Shown here: positions 24,727-36,110 of the stretch, piece by piece | Layout: every line of letters starts with the position of its first letter | Position numbering within the stretch: the stretch's first letter is position 1 | Origin: Epiperipatus broadwayi | Lineage: Eukaryota > Onychophora > Udeonychophora > Euonychophora > Peripatidae | Direction: 5' to 3' | Assembly (NCBI GenBank): GCA_028023455.1 | Contig: JAQFVV010012420.1 | Location: forward strand, 9,131,194-9,195,193 | DNA: 64,000 bases | The notes under the pieces: generated by a model | The model's input: only the letters and a program-made list of their open reading frames with translations | Told to the model about the DNA's origin: nothing | Databases searched by the model: none | Made by a program: the position numbers and the translations under genes

Positions 24727-24890
24727 TAAACCACTAAACATCACATGATCACTATCTCATACTAGCACATAATTGTTATTAAACAAGGCAAAACTCTCTC
24801 CATACAGTAGTGCCACCCTGTGCCAATCAGAGTAATCAATGGATGCCAGAAGGCTTGTGCATAAAATCAGAGTTTTTGCCTTGTTTCTCT
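24727..24890. mobile_element. Short internally deleted relative of the 60-kb palindromic repeat
   Basis: About 24727-24865 matches, with divergence, the outer arm of the 60-kb family: an ATCACATGATCACTAT segment, then AAACAAGGCAAAACTCT, then the well-conserved AGTAATCAATGGATGCCAGA and AGGCTTGTGCATAAAAT. It then ends with AGAGTTTTTGCCTTGTTT, the reverse complement of the AAACAAGGCAAAACTCT at 24781, giving a ~110-bp unit with ~17-bp terminal inverted repeats. This shows the family is dispersed. It lies in intron C-D of DNMT2. Confidence 0.65.
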
Positions 24891-27800
24891 TAAAAGTTAC
24901 TTATTGATTGGGAATAAATGAATTTGTAATAGACATTAAAGTATAAAGCGATAATTGTAGGAAGTGGATTATAGAATTTAATTTTAGTCTTTTGAAATTT
25001 TATATGTGTTATGAATTTGGCAGGTTGTGCAATAATAACATTTTGTATGTTATTTTAATATAATCAAAAGATTACATTTGTAATGGTTATATCATTTAAG
25101 TATTACTATATAAGAATAATAAGAATAGTTTTTCTTTAATGTAAACTTTAAAATTATAATACACTAGATTTGTGTATTTGTAATTAGAATACAATTTTAT
25201 ATTTGATAATCAGGTAACTTTCTAATCCAAAAATCTCTAAAGAAATACTATGTGGTTAGATTCTTTTTGAGAATCTGTATTATATTTTTGATAATTGACT
25301 GAGATTTTATTACAAGAATTCATTTACATAACTATAATAGGACTATCACCTCTATAGCAATTGGTTCCAAGGCACACAATGGATGATATCGATTAAGCAA
25401 ACACTATGTCAAATAGATAATATATGTACTTAAAAAAAAAATTTCATATTAATATATATACAGTTAATACATTTAAACACTTACAAACATATAAAGGGAG
25501 AATTAGATGTACATATATATCTATAAAACATTTCAGATAATTATACCAAAAGTAATTAATAAAAATACAATAGGTAAAAAAAAAAATCTACAAATATTAT
25601 TATACTTAGAAAATTTCAATTGCTTTTATAATTATATTTTTAAAAATCATTTGTAAAAGAATGATGTAAGATGTAAAGATGTTTTGATGCTAGTTTCACA
25701 TATTTACTACCTTTTGGTGGAGTCATAATTCATATATCAAAGTAGACAAAAATAAGCTAATCAATAAATGTTAATTTCATTTTTTCCAAAATGTTTATAA
25801 TACTAGTTACTGAAAAAAAAATTTTTTCAACCATTATTTGTTTGCTAAGTATATTTTTGGATTTGTTTTCTAAATAAATTATATTACTTTTATGTTTTGC
25901 TTTATAGCAGCCATTTACCATCGTTACTAATAAAATTTCTCACCAAATGTTTGTGTTGATCACACTTATTGAAAATATTTGTATTTTAATCATTTCATTG
26001 GTTTTCTAAATATATTACTTTCATATTTTCAAATATATTATGTTTTTGTTTTTGATTTTTATGACAAAAAAAGGAACTTACTAATTTGCTTATTCATGTA
26101 AACTTTGATACGTGGATAGTAGTTCCACCAATGGATAGTATATACATGAATTATCGTTAGGTTTTTTCTTCAAAAGAAATTAGTGTAATAGAAATTGTCT
26201 GAAAAATACAAAAAAAAAAAAGCCAAGTCTAAATAAATTTTTCTAATGCTTTAATTAAATTTCTAAAACAATTTTTAAAAGAAATGAAAAGTTTTTAAAC
26301 ACAAAATATACCACATTTTTAAATGTATATACTGTAATTGCAATTACTTTTAAGCATGATGAAAATTGAAAGTAAAGTTTAAAAGTGACAGTATACTAAA
26401 AATTTTGTATTTTCACTCATTTCTAATTTTGAAATAGTGGTAGAGTGAATCAATAGATGATTATACCATGGATGTAATGGCCCCACTGTTTTAAGAAACA
26501 AGATTTTTTTTCAGTTTGAATAATTTGATGAGAGCGTTTATTTGTGGACAGCATGCTTGGAATAATAACTTACTTTATAGATGTTACTGTAGTCTACATA
26601 GCCATGATGATTTAGTTTTCTGGATCTGCATTGATTCCCTAGCATTGTGTTTTACAGATCACAGAGAGATTTTTGTAGCGTTATTTTTTAAAGTTCTCTT
26701 TATTACTTTGTTCTTAGTATACAATTGCACATATATTTATTTCAATGTTTCATAGCTTTATACAATGATCTATAATATGCAATCATAATTGCATGAACAA
26801 GAGTTAGTGTTAGGTCTCGAATAAAGGTCTTGTAATAATATGATAATAGTAAGGCATTTAAGTGAATTAAGTTATTAAGAAAAAAATATCTGTATATTTG
26901 TATTTGGGGGTTATTTAAATACATGTATTATAGCTAAAGATATTCCCAAGAACTTTACGAATCTATAATTTAAATTAGTGATTGAACCCTATTTATAAAG
27001 ATTTCTGAAACAAATTCATTGTGAATTCAAGTCCAGATGAAAGTAGGAATGCAGGATATAAAATGTTACAGTATTCATATTATTATAAATATGGTTAGAA
27101 CTGAGAAATTTTACAAACTAAAATTAAGCTAATGATATTTAAGTGTGATTTATATTCTTTTGTAACATGTACATCAATAGATTTCAGTGGGTTTTTTTTT
27201 TTTTTCATTATTACTACAGTCTTCTTTATTATACTAATATTTATATTGGTTGTATATGTTTACATGTAAAGGGAATATATGTTTGAACAATTATTAGACC
27301 TAAATTTAATATTTATTTATTTGACTTGTTTGGATGAATTTTTTTTTTGTATAAAGTTTTTGCAAGTAAAGTTTATTATTTTATCAACTTAGTGAAAATT
27401 AATGACTGGTGATTAGTGTGTTATTAGAGGAAGATGATTTTTTTTTTTGTTGCCAGCAATATTAAGATTTAGGATAGTTATTCTATATTGATTTATTCAT
27501 TTATAATGTATCTTTCAATGCCTTGGATACTAAATAGCTATAACAAGTGGTTTCCATTCAAATAAACAAAAAAGAGAAAATGATGAGTGTGGTAACATAC
27601 TGAGTAAAAGATTCCTCAAATTAACTTTACAAATATTTTTGTGTTAAATGTCTTGTATTTAAGTACATATTATAAATTTCTTTTTTTTTGACTGAATGCA
27701 CTAAAAAACAATTATTAATGATAGGATTCGCTAATATTTCATGCCATTAAAATTTTAAGAATGTAATACTTATTTTTTTCTGTGTGGTGATTTTTAAAAA

Positions 27801-28448
27801 GATCAAAGTTAAAATTTGGAGAGACTGTTTGATTTCAGTATTATAATAATTTATATATTTTGGTTGAATTTGAAAGTTTAATAAAAAAGAGATATTTTGT
27901 GAAATTAAATATTAATAACTATGAATTAATGAGAACTTGATGTATAGCAATTCATCTGATGAGGATTAATTATTGTAAGAATATTAGATAATTTAGTATA
28001 AGCTATAAGGATCATGGTAAATAAGTCAATTTTTAATGTAAAAGATGTTTCAAATGGAAAAGAAAATCCTATAAAGACTTTTTTATCTTCATAAAAATAA
28101 TTCATTTCATCATTGATGAATATTTATTTTAAGCATTTCTTTTTTTATTTTACCTAACAAATTATACCTGCATATCAATATATACATTATGTACTTTTTT
28201 TTATTGGAATGATTGTGCTAAATTTAATATATTATGTTTACTAAACAACTAACTATACAATTATTATTATTATTATTATTACTACTAATTATGAAAACCC
28301 TCATTAATATAAATGTAATAAACTTCGAGAATACATATATTGATATGCTTTATAATCACACACTCCTCCAAAATCAATCATTAAGCATAGAGGATAATTG
28401 CAGAAAGGCTACAAAGTCAGTTTGGCATTGGTACATATACAGTTAAGT
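24891..28448 (+). other. DNMT2 intron C-D, long AT-rich stretch
   Basis: No recognised coding block. Open frames such as 26516-26755 have no family resemblance. An ATT microsatellite (about 28259-28281) precedes the Penelope-like element, and the frame spanning it (28234-28446) is mostly simple repeat followed by AT-rich translation. Confidence 0.4.
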
Positions 28449-29999
28449 CATCCTTTGATTTTATTGAATCAATTAAAACTGCTAAATTAAAAAATTACAA
28501 ACTGGCTTCATTTGATACAACAGAATTGTACAACTCAATGCCCTGCAATATGTTTATTAATATAATTAAAGATTTACTTGAAGGCAGAGTGATTTTATTA
28601 AATAATGATGGACTCATGTTTATGGGATTTCCAAATAGCCACATCATTAGCTTAACACTCATGGAAATAGAAAACAAAATATTACCATTTATCAAAAAAG
28701 ATGGAATCATAATTTATAAAAGATAAATTGCCACTGTCTTTGTATGTGGATCTTTTCAAGTTGTGACTGCTGTATATAGATAGAAAATTATGTGTGGCTT
28801 CGGCTTAAAAGTGGACTATATAAAATGAGAATGTCACTGGAAGTTTACAATTTTTGGACTTGAGTATAAACAGAAACAAAAATTTTCTTGATTATAGAAT
28901 GATTGATAAACTTAGATCTGCTATGTAGCTACAATCTCAAATCCTGATAACATATAAACTTGCAAGTTTTAAAGGCTTTCTGAATCAAAACCATCGTTTA
29001 TGTAGATGTGAATCCAGTAGAAAGCATAACATTGAAACAAATACGAAGGATCTAATTGACATAGAGTATAATGAAAAAAATCTTAACAAGGTAATTAAAA
29101 GTTTTAACTTAAAAACTGAAATATTGCAAGTACTAGCTATAATAGGCTCTAAGTATTTATGCTTTACATTGACCATATTGAAACTAATATATTTATGTTT
29201 ATGAATGTATTAAATACACTCAATACTACCACATTCTTTTAAATTCTTATAAATAAAGACACAATAAAAGACTCCAAGATACACACTGGCAAGTACTTGG
29301 CATATACATCCAATCATACGAGAAGTACTAAATATGGAATTATACTATCACTATAGAACTGAGCAAAGGAAGTTTGTTCAGAAACTAGTGATTTGGAAAA
29401 TGAAAAGATTCACATAGAACAAATTTATGAAGAATGGTTATCCATTAGTTGTCATCAAAAAAATCTTTAATAGATAGATAACAAAAAGGGATATCAAAAC
29501 AAAAAAACAATTATTGGTACTATAGTGTATCCATACATACCAGGAATGGTGGACAAATTATAGAAAATCTGCAGTCAATATAACATTAGAACAGCTTTCC
29601 AAAGCCATATCACACTTCGAAGAATTCTAATTTCTATCAAGCTCAAACTGAAAATGCTGAAGAACAAAAACTGCATCTATGATATATGTGAATGTTGAAG
29701 GAAGTATATTGGTGAGACCTGCCACCCTGTTGAACAGCGATTGAAAGAACACAAATTAATGGTTAAAAGAGAAAAAATAGATGTGTCTACAGTAGCAGAT
29801 CTTGTATGTACTAATCACCAAATGTTCAATTAGGAAAATATAAAAATATTGGATAGAAAGGAAAAGATGCAAAGAAGAATATTCAAGGAAGCTGCACATA
29901 TGACAATTGCAAATAATCCTATAAGTCAACCCAGTGTGGTTATACACAATGTATGGAAGCCTCTAATTGATCTTGCTATTAGAAAAAAGTATTAAAATA
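28449..29999 (+). mobile_element. Penelope-like element: RT and GIY-YIG pseudogene
   Basis: From 28449 a frame reads SSFDFIESIKTAKLKNYKLA followed by SFDTTELYNSMP, equivalent to the FDVxSLYTNIP block of Penelope-like reverse transcriptases. It continues through GLMFMGFPNSHIISLTLMEI (normally AMGSPLSPxxANIxME) to IIYKR-stop-IATVF, where the family has a YVDD-like catalytic box. After a degraded middle, about 29540-29600 reads like the PxxxGMVxK linker. Then at about 29660-29760 comes a GIY-YIG endonuclease: CIYDICEC, a stop, then RKYIGETCHPVEQRLKEHK. A tail runs to a stop at about 29992. Several in-frame stops make it dead. It lies in DNMT2 intron C-D, sense orientation. Confidence 0.82.
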
Positions 30000-30059
30000 A
30001 AATATAAAAAAATTTGGAAAAACTCAGAATTTGAACCAATCTCCCATACAAATATATGA

Positions 30060-30145
30060 AATTTCTATTATCTGTTGGTTAAAGCATTGCCTTAAAATTC
30101 AATATTCAAGAATCTAAAGATATAAGTTTGACTCCTGTGATAATA
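30060..30145 (+). other. Faint tRNA-like trace after the Penelope-like element
   Basis: The segment contains GTTGGTTAAAGCATTGCC, like a tRNA A-box/D-arm, and 45 bp later AAGTTTGACTCCTGTG, like a B box (GGTTCGANTCC). The anticodon arm does not fold convincingly. It may be a decayed tRNA-derived repeat attached to the end of the element, or chance. Confidence 0.2.
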
Positions 30146-30479
30146 TTGTCAATGGTCAGGCCAGCAACACCTGAAGAAGAGTGGAGAATAATATTACTCA
30201 AACCATTGTGTAATTATTAACCTGTGTTGTGTATTTGTGTGTTGTTACTAACAAGATGTTTGTATTTGGAAACTTTAAATAAAGTTTAAAATTTTCTTTA
30301 CATCCAACATTTACTGATAGATGGAAATAGTCCAACATATTATCACATCATCACAAACCTTCAGACAAATAAATATGTGTTAATGAAACCAGAAAAAAAG
30401 CAAGCATGTTTATATAAGTGTATAATTTTTTCCATGTGCAGGCTGTTTTCTTTTACCATCTCACTGCAGTGGATTAAAT

Positions 30480-31265
30480 TGTCTTATGTTGTGCAAAATA
30501 AACAGGAAATGGTCATCATCTTTGTGCAGTCTCCATCACATAAATTCATATAAATATGAAGATAAGGCTTAGAGCATGGTTCCCCGGTATCTTTTATTAT
30601 GCCATTTGACAGCATCCCAAAGTCTTTCAATGTTCTGAGTATGAATTACTAGTTTCAGAATCAACAAAATTGTGTGATTGACCTGAAAATGTTCATATGC
30701 AGCAGCTTACAACTCATCAGATTTGTATGAACTTACAATAATCTGAATATATTGCTAATAATCTGAATATATTGCCAACAATCTGAATATATTGGTGAGC
30801 CTTGTTCGACATTCTCTTTGATCTCATCCATAAGAGTCGCTGCTGTTCTGTCAGGAATTGTAATGATGAAACATTCGTTGGTCTCCCTGCAGAAACCCTA
30901 AACATCCACTGCACTGAAAGCAATCTATCAGTTTGATTTTTCTGCTTAGACAAAAAGCTCTCTTTGATTTCCACAACATTATTAAGGCCTCCGATTTTTT
31001 GTATTTGTCTGGATAAAAGGTTAGACGTGCAAACTTTGCATATATAATTGTTCCAGTCTATGACCATCTTATCTGCCATATCCAACTGCTGTTTGCCCCA
31101 TTCAATAGTACTCTACATTCTCGACCAGCTATAAATAAATCTGGGCTGTTACAAACATAATCCTTGAACCCTCAAACTATGTTCCCTTATGAATGGAAAT
31201 TCTCTTTTCACAATCCTTAATGTAACACCGCCATTGCTTCTCTGAAGTATGCATAAAGTGTCATA
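30480..31265 (-). pseudogene. Merlin (ISXO2/IS1016-type) transposase pseudogene
   Basis: On the minus strand: about 31240-31180 encodes CEKRISIHKGT, a stop, then FEGS (the zinc-ribbon/SIRKGTWFEGS block); about 31080-31030 encodes MVIDWNNYICKVC (the helix before the catalytic core); about 30990 encodes VVEIKESF, where Merlin has VVEIDES, so the first catalytic Asp is Lys; SVQWMF corresponds to GQWVFGG. A different frame gives ATLMDEIKENVEQGSPIYSD then CW (the SDCW block, second Asp kept). Further on come HFQVNHT and HTQNIERLWDAVKWHNKRYR, the family's third signature. The end reads SSYLYEFM. Frameshifts, stops and a 20-bp triplication break it. Host-genome copies are cut-and-paste DNA transposons. 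Confidence 0.85.
30741..30800. repeat. 20-bp tandem triplication inside the Merlin pseudogene
   Basis: Three adjacent copies of a 20-bp unit, ATCTGAATATATTG plus six varying bases. They sit just after the SDCW catalytic block, where they shift no frame by length (60 bp) but replace conserved residues with a repeated YIQI/NIFRLL-type peptide. Confidence 0.8.
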
Positions 31266-31676
31266 TCATAGCAATTTAAACACAGTTTTTAAGAATGCAG
31301 GATTCCATAATTATGGAAATACTCCAATGTACCATTCTCATTAATGATCAAGTCCCAGATTTTAATCATTATGCAGATTCACTTTGACAGCAAGTACAAG
31401 ATTGATGCTAGATCATGTGTTCATGCAAGAAATATGTGCAGCTTTCACCAGATTATCGATTAGTCATTCCAGCATTTGATCAGACCATCGCAGCATATTT
31501 TAAATCGGAAAATTAGCAGTGAAACCAACAATTTGACTCTCATCTAGTTATTATATAATATTCGCCTAAAAAATTGTTTGCATTTTTAAACGATTGTAAA
31601 TGTATTTAATTCCATCTTTATATACCTATTTCTTTGTGCCTGCATTTTTCATACCATCAGATTAATATATAAGTAT

Positions 31677-32305
31677 CCAAAATTAATATAAAATTTGCAA
31701 GCTTTAATGCATGAATAGTGGATTTTAGTTCTCCATCTTAAACAACATTTATTTCTATTAAGATATTTTAATAAAAACATAAATAATGAGGTTTCATTTT
31801 ATTTTTTGGAAAAAAAAAACAACCTTCAAACGCTTTGCTGTTGAATTTTAATGATAAAAGTTAGTATCCTTTTATGTTAAGATAATGTTTTTATTTCTTT
31901 TGTATTTATGATCTTTGCTGTTTTAATGAATGAGAGTAATTGATTTTTTTACTCTCTCTTAAATAATATTGGTATTAAGTTCCTAAATAATTACCTATTA
32001 AAACAGCATCTTAATACAAATGTTGTTTAAGGGTGAGTAAAAAAAAAAAATTATCATTTATTAAAACAGAAAAACTAAGCGTTTACAGATTCCCCCCAGT
32101 CCTATAGGTCACAAATACAAATGAAATTAAACATCTTAATGCAAAATCCAGATTCGACTTTTATCACTTAAATTTCAATAGCAAAACATTTGGAGAATTT
32201 TTTTGTAAAAATAAAATGAAACTTTTCAATATTTTTATTTTTATGATGAATATTTAAACACTATCTATTAAAACTATGCAAATTTTATATTAATATTGTT
32301 AAAGG
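31677..32305. mobile_element. Large imperfect palindrome (foldback element)
   Basis: About 300-bp arms meet near 31985. Matching pairs, left against reverse-complemented right, include AATTAATATAAAATTTGCA (about 31680 with about 32292), GTTTCATTTTATTTTT (31790 with 32220), GTTGAATTTTAATGATAAAAG (31840 with 32165), TTTTGTATTTATGA (31898 with 32115), and GCTGTTTTAATGAATGA (31918 with 32055). Divergence and small indels separate the arms, so it is not recent. No coding. It lies in DNMT2 intron C-D, about 400 bp before exon D. Confidence 0.75.
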
Positions 32306-32694
32306 GAGTGGGAGGGGGATTTATTACTCGTTCATTAAACCTATGTACAAGTAAATTCATATTTATACAATTGTTTAGTATTTTTCCTCCATTAATCCTT
32401 GGTATTTCAATAGTAGTTCAGTGACTTCTTCAAATGTCAATAAATGTCCCTCGGCACCTACTAAATGATTACCAAACTTTATGTGTAAAACATATATTTT
32501 CTTTCTATATAATATGAAGAGGAGTAAAAAAACGTGAAAAAAAACTATTAAAAATCTTCATCACCAGTAGTTAGTAAGACTTCTTCAGTGTTCTTTTGCG
32601 GAATCTGTTAAAGAGACTTTTACCCTGCAGTGCTTATTAAAATGTTATTTTATAAAATGTTAAATAATTTTACTTATGTTAACATTTTTATTAG
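32306..32694 (+). other. End of DNMT2 intron C-D
   Basis: AT-rich. It ends with ATTTTTATTAG at 32694, the acceptor that keeps the reading frame, with a second candidate acceptor (TTTTCAG) 7 nt downstream. Confidence 0.5.
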
Positions 32695-32833
32695 TTTTCA
32701 GATGTGTGTGAAAAACTTTGTCATCTAAGAAGTGACGATGAAGCTACCAGAATTGTTCTTCTGAAAACTTTAAAACTAAGATATTTTACACCTAGAGAAA
32801 TTGCAAACATTCATTGTTTTCCACATTCTTTTG
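32695..32833 (+). CDS. TRDMT1: DNMT2/TRDMT1 exon D (LRYFTPREIA block)
   Basis: 139-nt exon in phase 0, ending one base into a Gly codon. It encodes FSDVCEKLCHLRSDDEATRI, then VLLKTLKLRYFTPREIANIH and CFPHSFG. LKLRYFTPxEIAxxxxFPxxF is methyltransferase motif IX of DNMT2, placed directly before the last block (motif X, GNSLNV), which should be in the next exon. The donor TTTTG|GTAAGA is strong. The frame is open only if splicing uses the AG at 32693-32694; the AG at 32700-32701 would give a stop after eight codons. No following exon was found down to 64000. Confidence 0.92.
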
Positions 32834-32883
32834 GTAAGATAGATATTATTATTTGTAGATAAATAAAATTTTTAATACATATT

Positions 32884-35800
32884 GTAGTGGTCAAGATTTG
32901 CAACCTGGTAAGGTTAATAATCCTAAGAACCAGAAGAATGACTACCAAACTAGTATGACATGTGCAACATATAAAATAATACATATTACCACAAATAATA
33001 TAAAAATAAACATAATTTCCCATAGCTCCCCAGATATCTTCACTTGACTACAGCACTTGATGTCACCCACATTTTCTTCCTTTATATCCCTCTATTTCAG
33101 TGAGATACAAGAGATTGAGAATCGTTAGACAGCTATCTTATATTAAAAAAAATAAAAATATTTCATTATTTAGAAGTCAAACTAACACTTCGAGGTAATG
33201 GGTATAACAATAGTTTATTATAATTATGATAAAGGATTTATAAAAATTTACTTAAACAAACATGGTTGTAATTTATAACATTGGTATATCTCAATGAAAT
33301 ATCACAATAGGCCAGGTTGTAGTTTAAATATAAGGTTGTATTAATCTATTCTTATTATATAACATTCCAATAGTGATCATTACATAAATTGGATATGCAC
33401 ATTTGACTAAATCATTAATGTTATATGTACAAAAATAATACTATTGGTCCAGTAAAATATCATTGCTAATAATGTATCATTATTGGTTGCAATCTTTTAA
33501 GTCTTAACACTATGTGAATTGAATATAAAACATTTTGCCAAATTATTTGAGTTGAAGACAAAACAATAATCTTATCCCACTTAGGGTTTGAACGTAAGGT
33601 ATAATTGCTAATAGATTTTAATATTTGTTATAATCTTTTTACATCCTAACACTGTATGAATGAATATAAGGCATTCAATTTAAATCCCTGTTTGTAACTA
33701 ACTATTGTTCATGTGAGACAGCATATGAATGAGACGTGGACACTTAATGTTATTTATAGTCATTCTGAAGCATTCTAATTATCTCTGGGTGGTATTGTGA
33801 CTCTACCTAGGAATACTATTGTAAACAATGTATTAAAATATCATTTATTGGGATACATAAAAGATCAATTTCACTTACATGTAGACACAAACATGGTAAT
33901 ATCATAAAACTCAAACATTTCATTGTAATGATAATAAATTATTAATATAAACATACTAACTTTGAACTTTAGTTTTAAAAATTATCTGATCATCCAACAT
34001 TGTAGGATCACTTATAACTCCCAATCTAATATAATATATAAATGATATACTAGTGTCAAGTCATATAAAAGTAAAATCCTCAAGTGTATAAATAATAAAT
34101 ATATGGCATGAATTATCATCTGCTCTAATCATTAATATGACTGATAAAGATAGCTTAGCTAAATAACATTTATTGAAATCCAATATTATTAAAGTTTTAT
34201 AAAACCTGGTAATTCAACACCTAATATCATACTCAGTTATGGAAATACTTTTATCACATCATATAAATAATTATATGCAATCTTACAGGTATGGACTGAT
34301 CAAGTTTTGTGAAAAATCCCCCATCAACTATAATTAAGAATTAGTATATACTTAAATTAAAAGAAATAAGACATCTAAGTAGGCATTTATCTATCTAACA
34401 ATCACTTATTATTACTGATCAAGCCTTAGCTTCATGCAATTATGTCTTAGGGCAAAGATTAAGGATGGCTTATGTGCCTAAGAAGTAATGGTTGTTTAAT
34501 GGAAAATAAATTTCTACTGAAATTCCTGTACTCTAATATTTTAATTTTGATTAAATTACCAAACTAATATTGGATTTTTAGATTAAATGATTATAATATA
34601 TTTTATTTCAGTATATCTTATCTGACTTCATTTTAGTAATGGAGTGATTAACCTTATCTGCATGGATTATAACTTTTGAAATAAATTAATAACAATCCCT
34701 TTCCAAAACTATTCAAATATACCTTACCAACAATTGACGAGATGGGTTGCTTTGCCATTCCAAATATCGGTTAAAAATTATACCTTAAGATTTAATTATC
34801 AAATAATAATATAATAATTAATTTGGACTTAAAATATAAAATATTCGCACAAACACCATTATCTCCGATAAAACATGGTAACTTGATACAAAACAAAATT
34901 ATATGAATATAGTCTAATATCATTAATAGAGGGATAAGAACATATCACAATGACAATTAAAAAAATGAAATCAAAGAAAACACATTTGAATAAATAAAAG
35001 TAGCATGAAAAATAGGTACAAACATGTATATATTAGATTGATAATGGTTAGAATTCAAAATGATCGAATCTTTTACATATGCAGTTGGGATCTCAAAGAA
35101 AAAAATAGCTATGCTTAGTGTTCATGTAGCATAGTTGCAACTTGAATTTATTAATACAAGGTAGAGTTTTATTTTTTCTTCAGCAGAATACATTTAAATG
35201 ATATTAGTGAGTGAATCTTCAACTTTATCATTTCTGTGTTCAGTAGAACATTTAGATAAATTCCTTATTGTTTTGCCGAGCTCCTTGAATTATTGACACA
35301 GCATTATTCTTCGATTTCTAGAATTTTATCAATAGATGTTGAGGCTTAATAATTCTAGAACCATAATTATTATATAAGCAGAACATTTCAAAATTGCTTT
35401 CTTCTTGGGGGAATTTATGGTAAACTTGTTTCATTGGCAAATTTTGAATTTATGATATGTTACTTGGTAGCAGACATACAAATGGTATTCATGCTGGAAC
35501 TGCTGCACTTTTATTGGTAGAACAGTGAATGAAAGTGAATCTGCTATTAGCAGATGATAGTATATATGTCCATTTATGTGGATCCTCCTGCAGAGTTTCC
35601 AGTGGCAATTGATTTCTAAGAATCCCTTAAAACAAATTTCAATCTAAACAAAAGATTTCCATAAGAATTTTAATAAATACAGTGAGTAATGTAGTTATTG
35701 GCCAGATAAGGATGTTTCTGTAATATATTTATTTATATTACCCCTCCCCCAAGAATTTCTTTCTCTGGAGATTATTTATTTTTGATTCAATAGTAACAGT

Positions 35801-36110
35801 TGAACATTTCTTTATATATAAAACAAAAGAAAATATTTCTTTCATTAAGATTGACTTGAATAGAATTCTTATCATTCTTTTCATTTCTAAAATTTGTAAC
35901 TATCAGACAATGAAACAATTAATTAAAAGCTAATGTAAAAAAAATGTCTTAACAAAAGCAGGTCATTCTATGTTTTTACTTTCTGCATACACATTTATAT
36001 TTTTTAAATAATATGAATTGTTTATGTAAATATCTAAAATGTAATGGTATATAAATAAATGTGTAACAGCAGTACGAAATACCTATCACTAATGACATAT
36101 ATTCATAGTT
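32884..36110 (+). mobile_element. Unidentified ~3.2-kb element, copy 1 (right end truncated)
   Basis: From GTGGTCAAGATTTGCAACCT (32886) to about 36110 this block aligns co-linearly, with roughly 15-20% divergence and small indels by eye, to 39226-42285. Anchors include CTTCTTGGGGGAATTT (about 35400 and 41630), GAGCTCCTTGAATTATT-like text (35279 and 41510), and TGTAATGGTAT plus CAGCAGTAC (36042 and 42212). Its first ~200 bp also match, inverted, the right end of copy 2. The corresponding right terminal repeat is missing here. No convincing coding sequence. It begins only 50 bp after DNMT2 exon D, in the following intron. Confidence 0.75.

Noticed and set aside
28234-28300. Leucine-rich signal-peptide-like start
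   Set aside because: The Leu run is an ATT microsatellite read in one frame.
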